Below, one piece after another: positions 8,022 through 17,310 of a stretch of 64,000 nucleotides of DNA. This stretch comes from Clostridia bacterium. Its GTDB lineage: Bacteria; Bacillota; Clostridia; Oscillospirales; CAG-272. The position numbers were made by a program, and so were the translations under genes. The notes beneath the pieces were generated by a model that ran no database searches, was not told the DNA's origin, and saw nothing but the letters and a program-made list of their open reading frames with translations. The DNA is taken from positions 1-64,000 of the forward strand of contig JAFQPI010000020.1 of assembly GCA_017411805.1 (NCBI GenBank), read 5' to 3'. Position 1 is the stretch's first letter. The number at the start of each line of letters is the position of its first letter.

Positions 8022-8042
8022 TCATCCCACGTTTTGCCGAAA

Positions 8043-9638
8043 ATGTCAAATAAAAAGAACAAAAAGGCAAAAATGACGGAAAACGTTCATGAAAAGGATC
8101 GCTTTTCCATCTCTCTGACCTACCGATTCTGGCTCTGGGCGGCTATCTGGATAGGATGCCTGATCTTCACGCAGGCACTCCGCGCTCCCGCCTCGAGTAT
8201 CCTGTTCGGTTTTGTCTCCGTGATACCCTGGGCATCGCTCGTCTACGCGCTTGTCGCAAAAGCAACGCTCAAGATCTATATGTTATCGGATACAACCGTC
8301 ACAGAGAAAAACAAGCCCTTTACGTACGAATTCCGCCTTATCAATGAATCAATTCTTCCCTATCCCTTCATTGATGCCTATATCAAGCTTCCCAGACGCA
8401 GCAGCGTGCGCACTACGGAACGCTGCGTCCGCGTCGGCATGGCTCCCATGTCGAACTACACCGTTAAGGGAACGGTGAAATTCCGCTTCCGCGGAACCTA
8501 TGAGATCGGCGTAACGTCATTCTACGTCTATGACTTCTTCCGTATCTTCCGCGTCCGCTCTCAGATGAACACCTTCAGCACCATCTACGTCCTTCCCCGC
8601 AAGCTCACTCTCGATGCCGGAGACGCTTTTTCCGTCTCCGACTCGGCTCTGCGCACGATCAAGGCACCCTACGTTTACGATAAGCTCGAGGTCTCCGATA
8701 TCCGTGACTACATGCCCGGAGACTCGCTCAAGAGCATCCATTGGAAGCTCTCCTCGAAGTCCGAGGAATTCATCGTAAACGACTATAACACGGGCTCCGC
8801 AGACGTTTCCTATATTTTCTGCGATATGTCCGCGCACTTCCCCGACGACGCTCCCGAACGCCCCTTCGTCAATCCCTTCGCCGATTCCTCCGAGCCTCTC
8901 CCGGAGAATAAAGCCGCAAAGGAAGCTGAACCCGCTGAAGACGCCGAGGCAGAAGAGCCCGAGGAAGTCAAGGAAGCTCCCGCCGATACCAAGGACGGCA
9001 AAAATAAAAATAAAAAGAAGAAAAAGAAGAAGAACGAATTCGACGAGCCTCAAAAGCCCGATATCCACACCCTCATAAACGACGAGGCATACGAGGATAT
9101 GAACGAATTCTGCGCGGACGGCGCAATTGAACTCACAATTGCGGTTATCCTCCGCGAGCTCAGAAGCGGACGCGACGTATCTCTTATGTGGTACGACGAC
9201 CGCTCCGAGATCGGCGCATTCTGCTACGATCTTCATACCGTTGAGGACTTTGACCTGGTATTCAGGCTCTTTGCTTCCGCGCCGACGGTTCATTCAAGCA
9301 AAAAGATCTCGCGTCTTGCCGCCTCCGCGGGCGACACCAAGGACTCCAAGGTCATGGTCGTTCTTCCCGTTCTCGACGACGAGGTCGTTGACGACGTATG
9401 CGAGATCCCGCGTATCACCGAGATCATCGCCTACTCCGCCGAGGAGCGATACCTCTATCCCGAGCTTCGCCGCAGCTTTATCGAGCATTGCCGCGAGCAG
9501 TTTTCCGCAAGAGGCATAAAGCTGATTGACGGTAAACTCGACGAGGAGAAGATCCTCGCTTCCGAAAGCGCCCTCAAGGACGGTGAGGAAGAGGTCGGCG
9601 GCAGCGTCGGAATCGACACGATCAAGGGAAGGAGGTAA
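8043..9638 (+). CDS. DUF58 domain protein
   Basis: 531 residues. Two hydrophobic stretches near the N terminus (WLWAAIWIGCLIF and the ILFGFVSVIPWASLVYALV region) suggest membrane anchoring. The DUF58 signature is at about 217-240 (SDIRDYMPGDSLKSIHWKLS). An insertion of about 65 residues (roughly 280-345) rich in Glu/Ala and then Lys (a run of seven Lys) interrupts the domain before it resumes with SGRDVSLMWYDD. The start is uncertain: a TTG at 8034 and an ATG at 8043 are in frame and neither has a clear ribosome site. It is encoded between MoxR and transglutaminase genes and probably acts with them. Confidence 0.85.
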   Translation: MSNKKNKKAKMTENVHEKDRFSISLTYRFWLWAAIWIGCLIFTQALRAPASSILFGFVSVIPWASLVYALVAKATLKIYMLSDTTVTEKNKPFTYEFRLINESILPYPFIDAYIKLPRRSSVRTTERCVRVGMAPMSNYTVKGTVKFRFRGTYEIGVTSFYVYDFFRIFRVRSQMNTFSTIYVLPRKLTLDAGDAFSVSDSALRTIKAPYVYDKLEVSDIRDYMPGDSLKSIHWKLSSKSEEFIVNDYNTGSADVSYIFCDMSAHFPDDAPERPFVNPFADSSEPLPENKAAKEAEPAEDAEAEEPEEVKEAPADTKDGKNKNKKKKKKKNEFDEPQKPDIHTLINDEAYEDMNEFCADGAIELTIAVILRELRSGRDVSLMWYDDRSEIGAFCYDLHTVEDFDLVFRLFASAPTVHSSKKISRLAASAGDTKDSKVMVVLPVLDDEVVDDVCEIPRITEIIAYSAEERYLYPELRRSFIEHCREQFSARGIKLIDGKLDEEKILASESALKDGEEEVGGSVGIDTIKGRR

Positions 9639-9642
9639 GCAC

Positions 9643-12600
9643 ATGCCAAACGAAAAAATGAAGAAAAAAGCCTCTCTTACCCCCGAGCTCTCTCTTTCCG
9701 AGAAAAAAGACGCCCAAAAGGCTCTGAAAAAGAGAAAGAAATTCGAAAAGAAGGAGCTCAAAAGGCTGAAGAAGGAGCACAAACGCCGCTCCGCCATTCT
9801 TCCGCCCTCCAAAAGACCGATAATCTGCCCTCCCGATTGCTCTGATGCGGCAAACAAGCACGTTGTGATCGGTATCGCCCTGCGCGTGCTCATCATCCTC
9901 GTTGCCGTTATCGGTGTCGCTATGTTTGTCAGCGAAGCGTTCGGCTTTGATATGACACAGGGATATCTCACGGAAAAGAAAATCGAAGACTATGCCGGCG
10001 TAACGGCAGGAACCGGATTTTCCTTTATCGCGCGTTGGGCTCTGCTCTTCGTAGGCGCACTTGCGCTCTGTTCGCTCTGGAAATACGGCAAATTCATCGG
10101 CATCCCCGTGATAATTGCCGCAATTCTGATCCCCACTCTGCCGAATCCCATCCAGTACATTTATGAAGCGGTTCTGACCGCCTACAACGGCGCGCTCGGA
10201 CACATGAAGTACATGGGCTTCTTCGCCATGGAGATCAATCAGATCTCCGTGACTCACACGATGGGCACGCCCGAGGAGCTCGTCCGCACGGCTGTCGCAT
10301 TATTCACTCTGCTGACCGCACTCATCTTCGTTCCCTCTCTCATCAAGCGCACGAGAATAATCCTCCCCGGAATCTTCTCCGCGGCGCTTATGATACTCAT
10401 CTTCGTTTATAACCTCTCGCGCTCGAACTGGGCGCTCGCCCTCATAGCGGCATCCTTCTGCGGACTGATCGTAATGTACGTCTACGACCGCATCTATATC
10501 GCCGCGCCCAAGCCGAACGAGACCGATGAAACGGGTAACATCTTCGGCGAGGTCGAGGAGCCCGCGCTCCCCGAGCGACTTCTGAACAAGAAAGCCGAAA
10601 AGGAAGCCAAAGCAGAGGCTAAAAAAGCAAAGAAAGCCGAAAAGAAGGCGCGCAAGGAAGGCAAACGCATCACGGTCGATCAGGAGATCAGCGAATACTT
10701 TGCCGACTCCAAACCCGCGCGTGCGAAAAAGGTCAAGCTCACTCCCGAGCAGAAGAAGGAAGCCGAGCTCGCAAAGAAAGAAGCCCGCGCCGAGATGCGC
10801 GAGCAAAAGCTTGAGGAACGCCGAGCTCTCGCGGCTCTTCATAAGCACCGCCTCAATATCCTTCTCCGCCGCGCCTCTATCGGAGGCTTTGCGGGTGCAG
10901 GCATCATGCTTCTCTCTCTGGTCATTCTGGCAGTTCCCGCCATGTCCACCAAGGGCAGCTTCGAGACCATCCCCGCTATCGACGAAAAGCTCGAGTATTA
11001 CCGCGAGTACGTGACCGCGCTCCTTATGGGCGATGATCCCGCGCTCGACCTGCTCGCATTCGAGGGTGATGCCAATAATTTCTCGCCCCGCACCACAATG
11101 GCGTCTCCGAGGTATTATACCTACGAGCCCCTGATGACCGTTGAATCCAACTTCTCTTCAAATATCTATCTACGCGGATGGATAGCTACCGATTACGTTG
11201 ACGGCGTATGGATGACGGCTGACCCCAAGAGCGAAGCCCTCGAGAAATACCGCTCACTCTTTGCCACGAACGATGACGCATCCGAATCGATCTATTATAA
11301 CTTCTTTAAGGTCATGACCGACGACGGCGTATTTGAGGATGACCGCGACGTCACCGAACTTATCAAGCGACTTGATAAATACGGTTACACGATCGCGCAG
11401 GTCAACATCAAGCGCGAGGAGGATTTCTCCGACGTTATCCTTTATATGCCCTCCTACCATATCAGAAAATACTGCCCCTACGGCACAAGCTCCACGGGCA
11501 ACGCCACGAACTTCCTCCGCCAATACGGCTTATCCGAGGCAAGTGAGATCAGCTACGCGAACTACTTTGACGGTCTCTACACCAGCTACCGTGTAACCAA
11601 AAACGGCACGGACGGCTATGCGGCTGTCGCAATGCTGACCAATATGAGATACGACAACTTCCACTACAACGTCGCAAATCTCATAGCGGAATACAATCAG
11701 ACCCGTCTCGCTCTTACAAACGGCAAAACCGTCGTTGAAAAGAACGCAAGCGACGAGCGTCTCGGAAAGTTCTCTGTCACTCTCTATGACGGAACCGTTG
11801 TAGAGTACGAGGTCATCTCGGTTGCCGAGGACGGCACTAAGATCCTGCATATCAAGCAGCCCGTCGGCACCGCCGTCTACACCATCGCTCCCGACGGAAC
11901 TGTAAAGCGCGATATGATCGACACACCCATCGAATACGATCAGGACGGAAATCTTATCCAGTATTACGCCCCTAAACTTGACCGCACGATCGTTTATTTC
12001 GAGGCTCTCGATTCAACGGCGCAGTGGCAATTCAACCGCCAGGCTACCCTGCTCGATAAGTACACGCCCTTCGTATACGAAACTTATACCAAGAAATCAG
12101 GCTCCGCGATAATCTCCGATCTTTATCGCGAGATCATTGAGAACGCCGTCGTTAAGGAAGAACACAAGGATCCCGTCCCCGCCGACTTCTCTCTTGCGGC
12201 TAACAAATCCGAGTATAAGTACAATAAGAACAAGGAGACCTACAGCTTCGTCTCCGCCGTTACAGACCGTAACGTATACGTTCAACGTCACGAGCTCGTA
12301 ATGGAGATAATCAATTATCTCTGCGACGACGAAAAATTCACCTACACCCTCTATCCTACCGTTCCGGGCGAGGAAAACACACTCGACGGAATTGAGACCT
12401 TCCTTACTGTAACTCACGAGGGCTACTGCGTTCAGTTTGCCTCCTCTCTCGCGCTCCTTCTCCGTGAAGCGGGCATTCCCGCGCGCTACGTTGAGGGATA
12501 TATTGCCTCCGGCATGCGCAATAACAGAGGAGAAGAGGCTGTCAGCAGATTCAAGACCACCGTCCGCGATGCCGATGCACACGCATGGGTCGAGGTATGG

Positions 12601-13359
12601 TTTGACGGAATCGGATGGGTCCAGTACGAGGCAACTCCCGAATACTACGACGCAATGTACGTAAACCGCTCCGGCTCTCAGGGCAGCGTCACTCGTCCCA
12701 TCACCCCTCCCGACGATTCAGAGGAAGACCCGGAGGAGGAACCCGATGATGAATTCGGAGGACTTACCGATTACGAGATCGAGCAGATGCTCGAGGAGCA
12801 GAGACGCGAGGCTCTCCGCGCTCTTATCAAGAAGATCATAATCATCTCCGCCATCTCTCTCGCCGTGATCACCGCGATCACCGTCTTCTTCGCGATCGTT
12901 CTCAAGCGCGCAAAGAAGAGCCGCCGCGAGCGCGAGGAGATACTCAGCGAGCTTCACAATACCGATGTGAAGAAGGGTATCGTTCCGGATCGTGAAAAGG
13001 TACGCAGAACCGGCGAAATGATAATGAATCTGCTTCGTGAATGCGGATTTACGCCTCAAAACGGTGAATTCAGCTCTGATTTTGCCGCGCGCGTTGCCGC
13101 TGAATGCGAGCGTGAGCTTGCAGTTGCAGCTCCCGAGGAAAATCTTACCGAATTCGAAGCTCCGCGCCATCCTCTGCGCGAGGCTGAGGTCGTAAGGATC
13201 TTTGAAGCGATTGCCGCCGAGGAATTCGGAAACGGTGCGCCCGCCCGTGAACTTCCCGGTATGGCAAGACTCTATTACAGACTCCACTCCACGCTTTACC
13301 GCAGAAAGGTTAATCCTTGGAGACGAATGGTTCTCTATCTCTTCAAGAGAGAGAGCTGA
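9643..13359 (+). CDS. multi-pass membrane protein with transglutaminase domain
   Basis: 1238 residues. After a Lys-rich cytoplasmic start come several membrane segments (within about 65-300), a long Lys/Glu/Ala-rich charged stretch (about 310-400), another membrane segment near 410-430 and a large outer region. The transglutaminase fold carries Cys929 (EGYCVQFAS), His980 (DADAHAWVEVWF) and Glu996 in QYEATPE where an Asp is usual. A last membrane segment at about 1064-1087 precedes a cytoplasmic tail. GGAAGGAGG precedes the ATG. Proteins of this class accompany MoxR/DUF58; substrates are unknown. Confidence 0.87.
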   Translation: MPNEKMKKKASLTPELSLSEKKDAQKALKKRKKFEKKELKRLKKEHKRRSAILPPSKRPIICPPDCSDAANKHVVIGIALRVLIILVAVIGVAMFVSEAFGFDMTQGYLTEKKIEDYAGVTAGTGFSFIARWALLFVGALALCSLWKYGKFIGIPVIIAAILIPTLPNPIQYIYEAVLTAYNGALGHMKYMGFFAMEINQISVTHTMGTPEELVRTAVALFTLLTALIFVPSLIKRTRIILPGIFSAALMILIFVYNLSRSNWALALIAASFCGLIVMYVYDRIYIAAPKPNETDETGNIFGEVEEPALPERLLNKKAEKEAKAEAKKAKKAEKKARKEGKRITVDQEISEYFADSKPARAKKVKLTPEQKKEAELAKKEARAEMREQKLEERRALAALHKHRLNILLRRASIGGFAGAGIMLLSLVILAVPAMSTKGSFETIPAIDEKLEYYREYVTALLMGDDPALDLLAFEGDANNFSPRTTMASPRYYTYEPLMTVESNFSSNIYLRGWIATDYVDGVWMTADPKSEALEKYRSLFATNDDASESIYYNFFKVMTDDGVFEDDRDVTELIKRLDKYGYTIAQVNIKREEDFSDVILYMPSYHIRKYCPYGTSSTGNATNFLRQYGLSEASEISYANYFDGLYTSYRVTKNGTDGYAAVAMLTNMRYDNFHYNVANLIAEYNQTRLALTNGKTVVEKNASDERLGKFSVTLYDGTVVEYEVISVAEDGTKILHIKQPVGTAVYTIAPDGTVKRDMIDTPIEYDQDGNLIQYYAPKLDRTIVYFEALDSTAQWQFNRQATLLDKYTPFVYETYTKKSGSAIISDLYREIIENAVVKEEHKDPVPADFSLAANKSEYKYNKNKETYSFVSAVTDRNVYVQRHELVMEIINYLCDDEKFTYTLYPTVPGEENTLDGIETFLTVTHEGYCVQFASSLALLLREAGIPARYVEGYIASGMRNNRGEEAVSRFKTTVRDADAHAWVEVWFDGIGWVQYEATPEYYDAMYVNRSGSQGSVTRPITPPDDSEEDPEEEPDDEFGGLTDYEIEQMLEEQRREALRALIKKIIIISAISLAVITAITVFFAIVLKRAKKSRREREEILSELHNTDVKKGIVPDREKVRRTGEMIMNLLRECGFTPQNGEFSSDFAARVAAECERELAVAAPEENLTEFEAPRHPLREAEVVRIFEAIAAEEFGNGAPARELPGMARLYYRLHSTLYRRKVNPWRRMVLYLFKRES

Positions 13360-13360
13360 T

Positions 13361-13402
13361 AAAAACCACCGATACGTCGCGTGCGACGTATCGGTGGTTT
13401 TT
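13361..13402 (+). terminator. terminator of the moxR operon
   Basis: AAAAACCACCGATACGTCGC followed at once by its complement ending GGTGGTTTTT, directly after the stop at 13359. Confidence 0.9.
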
Positions 13403-13442
13403 GCAACGCAATTAAGTTGGAGCAAAAATTTACATTCTTACC

Positions 13443-13471
13443 TTGAAATTCTCTGAGTAATATGATATCAT
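13443..13471 (+). promoter_or_regulatory. promoter of the first GDPD lipoprotein gene
   Basis: TTGAAA at 13443-13448, 17 bases, TATCAT at 13466-13471. Confidence 0.6.
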
Positions 13472-13507
13472 ATAAGATAACTTAAATACCCGCAAAGGAA
13501 ACAGAAC

Positions 13508-15415
13508 ATGAAAAAAATACTCACAATACTCATGATTCTCATGTCCGCCGTCATCCTCCTCTCTTCCTGCAAAGGTGAAAACGGCGAAGTAACGACCGAG
13601 GCTCCCGGCTCATCCGAGGTCACAGAGCCCGCAGCCGATGATCTTGCCATCATTACGGGCGGCACAACCGAATACAAGCTCATTCGTCCCGAGTCGGCTT
13701 CCACCTCTCTTACGAATGCATTTGTAGCTCTCCGCAATACCATTAATGATAAATACGGCGTAAAGATCGACCTCAAGGACGATTTCGTCATGCCCGGCGC
13801 ACAGCCCGCAGAATACGAGATCATCATCGGTCATACCGAGCGTGAGGAATCCGCCGCCGCTATTTCCGATATCGGATACAACGACAGCATTATCACCGTT
13901 ATCGGCAAGAAGCTCATCATCTCGGGCGGTAACGAAGAAGCAGTTGTCCGCGCGGTCGAGATCTTTATCGAAAAATATCTTATCGGCAGCGAGCTTAAGG
14001 TAAGCTCCACGCTTTGCGACGTGACACGCGCTGAATATCCGAAGGCAAATCTCACCATCAGCGGTGTTCCGATCTCGGATTACGTAATAGTCTACGGCTC
14101 AAACTACTCGAGCATGGCAAAAGAGGTCGCTCACAGACTCGGTAAGCTCACCGGAACCATCTTCGAGGTTCATAGCGAAAAGGAAGAGGTTGCCGAGCAT
14201 GAGATCTCCATCGGGGCTTCCTCCCGCTTTACAGATAAAACGAACTACAAGTCATCCGATGATTTCGGCATTTTCACAAATGCAACCGGCGGCCATATCT
14301 TTATTAACGCCGCCAACAAGACAGCCGTTTCAATGGCTTGCGCCGAGCTTTGCGACATCCTCACGGATAATGACAAGAGCGAATTTGCTCTTTCCGATCT
14401 CGAAATGAAATACGAGCTCCCCGCTTCGCGCGATTACGTAAACGATATCGAATCCCTCCCCCTCCATTGGGCGTTGGATTTCAAGACACCCGAATGGATG
14501 CTTGATTACGATGAAAAGTACGCCGCTTCGATGAATCCCTCGGGAAGACTTATGTCCTGCGCGCACCGCGGCGACATGGTATATTATCCCGAAAACTCGA
14601 TTGAAGGCATCATCAGCGCGATCATGATGGGCTGCGATATGGTCGAGATCGACCCCAGACTCACCAAGGACGGCGTATTCATTCTCCTTCACGACGCTAC
14701 CTTGACCAGAACCACCAACGTCGAAGAAATGGCGGGCAAAAACGGACTTCCCTCCTCCTATAGCGTTGCCGATTGGACCTACGAGCAGCTCATGCAGCTC
14801 AATCTCAAGACGGGCACGGGCGGATCTTCCGCAATCTTAACACCCTATAAGATCCCCACTCTCGAGGAAGCTATCAAGGTCTGCGCGAACCGCATATTTA
14901 TCCGCCTTGACGTTAAGGGTCCCGACGGAAGCGATCTTCCCTTCTGGGATTTCGAGCGCGATATCTGGCCTCTGATGGAAAAGTACAAGAGCTACTCCAA
15001 CATCATCTATACCTGGCACAGCTGGTTCAAGTCGAACAGCTATAAGCTTACCGACACCTACCGTGAGAAGGCTCTCGCGCTCAGTGGGAAGGCGGGCATA
15101 GTCTTCATCGGCGACCAGAATACTCTTGCGAACAACAACAAGATTATCAGGGCGCACGACTTCAACCCCGGCATCCGTCTCTTCGTCAACTTCGCTGACG
15201 TCAACTATAAGACATACCTCAAGGACAATAAGACCAAGCTCGACGCCTATAAGACCAAGCTCCGTACTTATGCCGACGTCCACAACGGAAACAACGAATC
15301 AAAAGAATTCTATGCCGAGCTCTACGATGCGGGCATCAACTATATGCTCGTAAACAAGGCACTCCTTCTCTGCACCTATATCGCGGATAACTTCGAGGCT
15401 ACTCCCAAAAATTAA
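13508..15415 (+). CDS. glycerophosphodiester phosphodiesterase-family lipoprotein
   Basis: 635 residues. The signal ends in lipobox LSSC (about residues 18-21), followed by a Glu/Thr linker. Residues about 52-170 and 180-310 look like two copies of an accessory module (EYEIIIGHTERE and EHEISIGASSRF mark equivalent strands). The C-terminal GDPD barrel has His353-Arg354-Gly355, Glu380 and Asp382 in VEIDPR, and His395 in LLHDATLTRTT, the expected catalytic and metal residues. GDPD enzymes split glycerophosphodiesters, or related phosphodiesters in polymers such as teichoic acids. The protein would act outside the membrane; the substrate is unknown. The paralogue at 15437 follows. Confidence 0.86.
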   Translation: MKKILTILMILMSAVILLSSCKGENGEVTTEAPGSSEVTEPAADDLAIITGGTTEYKLIRPESASTSLTNAFVALRNTINDKYGVKIDLKDDFVMPGAQPAEYEIIIGHTEREESAAAISDIGYNDSIITVIGKKLIISGGNEEAVVRAVEIFIEKYLIGSELKVSSTLCDVTRAEYPKANLTISGVPISDYVIVYGSNYSSMAKEVAHRLGKLTGTIFEVHSEKEEVAEHEISIGASSRFTDKTNYKSSDDFGIFTNATGGHIFINAANKTAVSMACAELCDILTDNDKSEFALSDLEMKYELPASRDYVNDIESLPLHWALDFKTPEWMLDYDEKYAASMNPSGRLMSCAHRGDMVYYPENSIEGIISAIMMGCDMVEIDPRLTKDGVFILLHDATLTRTTNVEEMAGKNGLPSSYSVADWTYEQLMQLNLKTGTGGSSAILTPYKIPTLEEAIKVCANRIFIRLDVKGPDGSDLPFWDFERDIWPLMEKYKSYSNIIYTWHSWFKSNSYKLTDTYREKALALSGKAGIVFIGDQNTLANNNKIIRAHDFNPGIRLFVNFADVNYKTYLKDNKTKLDAYKTKLRTYADVHNGNNESKEFYAELYDAGINYMLVNKALLLCTYIADNFEATPKN

Positions 15416-15436
15416 TTCAGAAAGGTTTTCATTATA

Positions 15437-16966
15437 ATGAAAAAGCTTACAGCTTTACTTCTCGCACTGATAATGCTGATGGGTGCATTTACGGCATGCG
15501 CCAACGAACCTGCAAACACAAATACAAATCCCGTCACCAACCCCGCCACCGAGCCCGAAACAGAACCCGAATCCGAAGCTGCGACCGAGCCCGACACCAC
15601 CGTAAGGATCGGCAGAACTCCGCTTTCCGAGTACGTCGTCGTTTACGGCGAGGGCTATGAGGAGACCGCCAAAGAGCTTGCGGCTCGATTTGAGGCTATC
15701 TGCGGCAGTGCGCTTGCAGTAAAGCCCGAGTCCGAAGCCAAGAGCGAGCATGAGATCGCGATTTTCGCTCCCGCGCGCGGCGCATCTGCCGAAGGTCTCG
15801 GCATGGATGATTTCAAGATCACCAAAAAGGACGGCACGCTCAATATCGTCGGAGGATCAGTTTATGCTACCGATACCGCCTGCGCAAAGCTTCTCGATCT
15901 TTTCTCTGCCGAGAAGTACGCCTATGAGCTTTCCGACGTTACCGTCTCCTACACCCTTCCCGATAGGCAGGAATACATAAACGATTTATCAAAACTCGCG
16001 CTCCATTGGGAATTCTACTTTGAGACTCCAGAATGGATGCTCGATTTTGACGAAAAATACGCGGCGTTCAACGATCCCGACGGCAGACTCATGTCATGCC
16101 ACCACCGCGGCGAGATGGTATACTACCCCGAAAACTCGATCGAAGGTCTCATCAGCGCCGTCATGATGGGCGCAGATATGGTCGAGATCGACCCCAGAGT
16201 TACCAAGGACGGCGTCTTCGTTCTCCTTCACGATGCTACCCTCAGCCGAACCACCGACTTTGCCGAAAAGGCGGGTAAGAACGGTCTTCCCGAATCTCCC
16301 AACCTCGCCGACTGGACCTACGATCAGCTTATGCAGCTCAACCTCAAGATGGGTCAGGGCGGCGACGGCGCGGCTGTCACCCCCTATAAGATCCCCACGC
16401 TCGACGAAGCTATCAAGATCTGCGCGAACAATCTCTTCGTCCGTCTCGACGTAAAAGAAGACGCAAACGGCAAGATCTTCTGGGAATTCGACCGCGATAT
16501 CTGGCCCCTCCTTGAAAAGCACAAGGCTTACACCACCGTCATTTGTACCTGGCATTCGGCATTCGTTTCAAGCGGATATAAGTTCACACGCGAGCTGCGC
16601 GAGAGAACGGAAAAGGTATGCGGCAAGCCCATCCTCAACTTTATGAAGAATGCAAGCGACGGCAAGATGCTCACCCGTGAGATCACCTCGTACGATCTCT
16701 GCTACGCCATGAGACTCACCTGTAATTTCTCGAATTACAGCTATAAGACCTTCCTCCAGACTCAGGCAAAGCAGCTCTCCTCCTGCAAGGGTACCGTCCG
16801 CGTCTATGCCGACGTTCACAACACCAACCCCGCATACCCGGAAAACTGCGAATCTCCCGAGTTCTTCATGGAGCTCTACGAGGCAGGCATCAATCTCCAA
16901 CTCACCAACCACGGATTTATGATGTGTAAGCTCATCGCGGAGAAGTTCAGCGCGACGGAATACTGA
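15437..16966 (+). CDS. glycerophosphodiester phosphodiesterase-family lipoprotein, paralogue
   Basis: 509 residues, starting 21 bases after the previous stop and probably co-transcribed. Lipobox FTAC near residue 21, then an Asn/Thr/Pro/Glu linker. It has one accessory module (about 50-165, with EHEIAIFAPARG) where its neighbour has two. The catalytic barrel matches closely: His223-Arg224-Gly225, VEIDPR and LLHDATLSRTT. The pair arose by duplication; loss or gain of one module is the main difference. The last bases lie a few bases from a TIR element. Confidence 0.86.
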   Translation: MKKLTALLLALIMLMGAFTACANEPANTNTNPVTNPATEPETEPESEAATEPDTTVRIGRTPLSEYVVVYGEGYEETAKELAARFEAICGSALAVKPESEAKSEHEIAIFAPARGASAEGLGMDDFKITKKDGTLNIVGGSVYATDTACAKLLDLFSAEKYAYELSDVTVSYTLPDRQEYINDLSKLALHWEFYFETPEWMLDFDEKYAAFNDPDGRLMSCHHRGEMVYYPENSIEGLISAVMMGADMVEIDPRVTKDGVFVLLHDATLSRTTDFAEKAGKNGLPESPNLADWTYDQLMQLNLKMGQGGDGAAVTPYKIPTLDEAIKICANNLFVRLDVKEDANGKIFWEFDRDIWPLLEKHKAYTTVICTWHSAFVSSGYKFTRELRERTEKVCGKPILNFMKNASDGKMLTREITSYDLCYAMRLTCNFSNYSYKTFLQTQAKQLSSCKGTVRVYADVHNTNPAYPENCESPEFFMELYEAGINLQLTNHGFMMCKLIAEKFSATEY

Positions 16967-16970
16967 GGTT

Positions 16971-17310
16971 AAAGGCAAAATGCAGAATGCAAAATGCAAA
17001 ATGCAAAATTGAGGAAATTTCCATCGCTCCGTTCGGAAATTATTTTACAGATAATTTTGTTTCTGCGTGATATCCTATTGCATTGTTCTAAACTTATATT
17101 TTGCTAAATAAAGAATCGAGATGTTTTGAAGTTTGATCTTCATTACATCTCGATTTTATCTATTTGCTTATTAAAGTTTTCAAATGTATAAATGGTAATC
17201 ATGACAGAACAAAATTATTGTATTAGCTTTTTGAGCAACGCGAAAAAAGTTCCCTCAATTTTGCATTTTGCATTCTGCATTCTGCATTTATCAGCTTGCA
17301 TTTTGCCTTT
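16971..17310. repeat. TIR element, family B copy 1
   Basis: Left end AAAGGCAAAATGC with several GCAAAAT repeats, right end the mirror image finishing GCATTTTGCCTTT. Inside is a GGAAATTTCC palindromic block and a central hairpin (about 17115-17155) with AATCGAGATG pairing with CATCTCGATT and an inner TGAAG/CTTCA stem, followed by TTTT. It fills the space between two convergent genes and its right end touches the stop codon of the fucosidase gene. The copy at 55878-56198 is inverted. Confidence 0.8.

Noticed and set aside
7014..13359. MoxR-DUF58-transglutaminase as a defence ternary system
   Set aside because: The set is widespread as a chromosomal housekeeping-like operon; no effector nuclease or variable domain is present.
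16971..17310. Possible CRISPR array from GCAAAATGC repeats
   Set aside because: Repeats are 7-9 bases, contiguous, without regular spacers, and no cas gene is present. They form inverted ends of an element.
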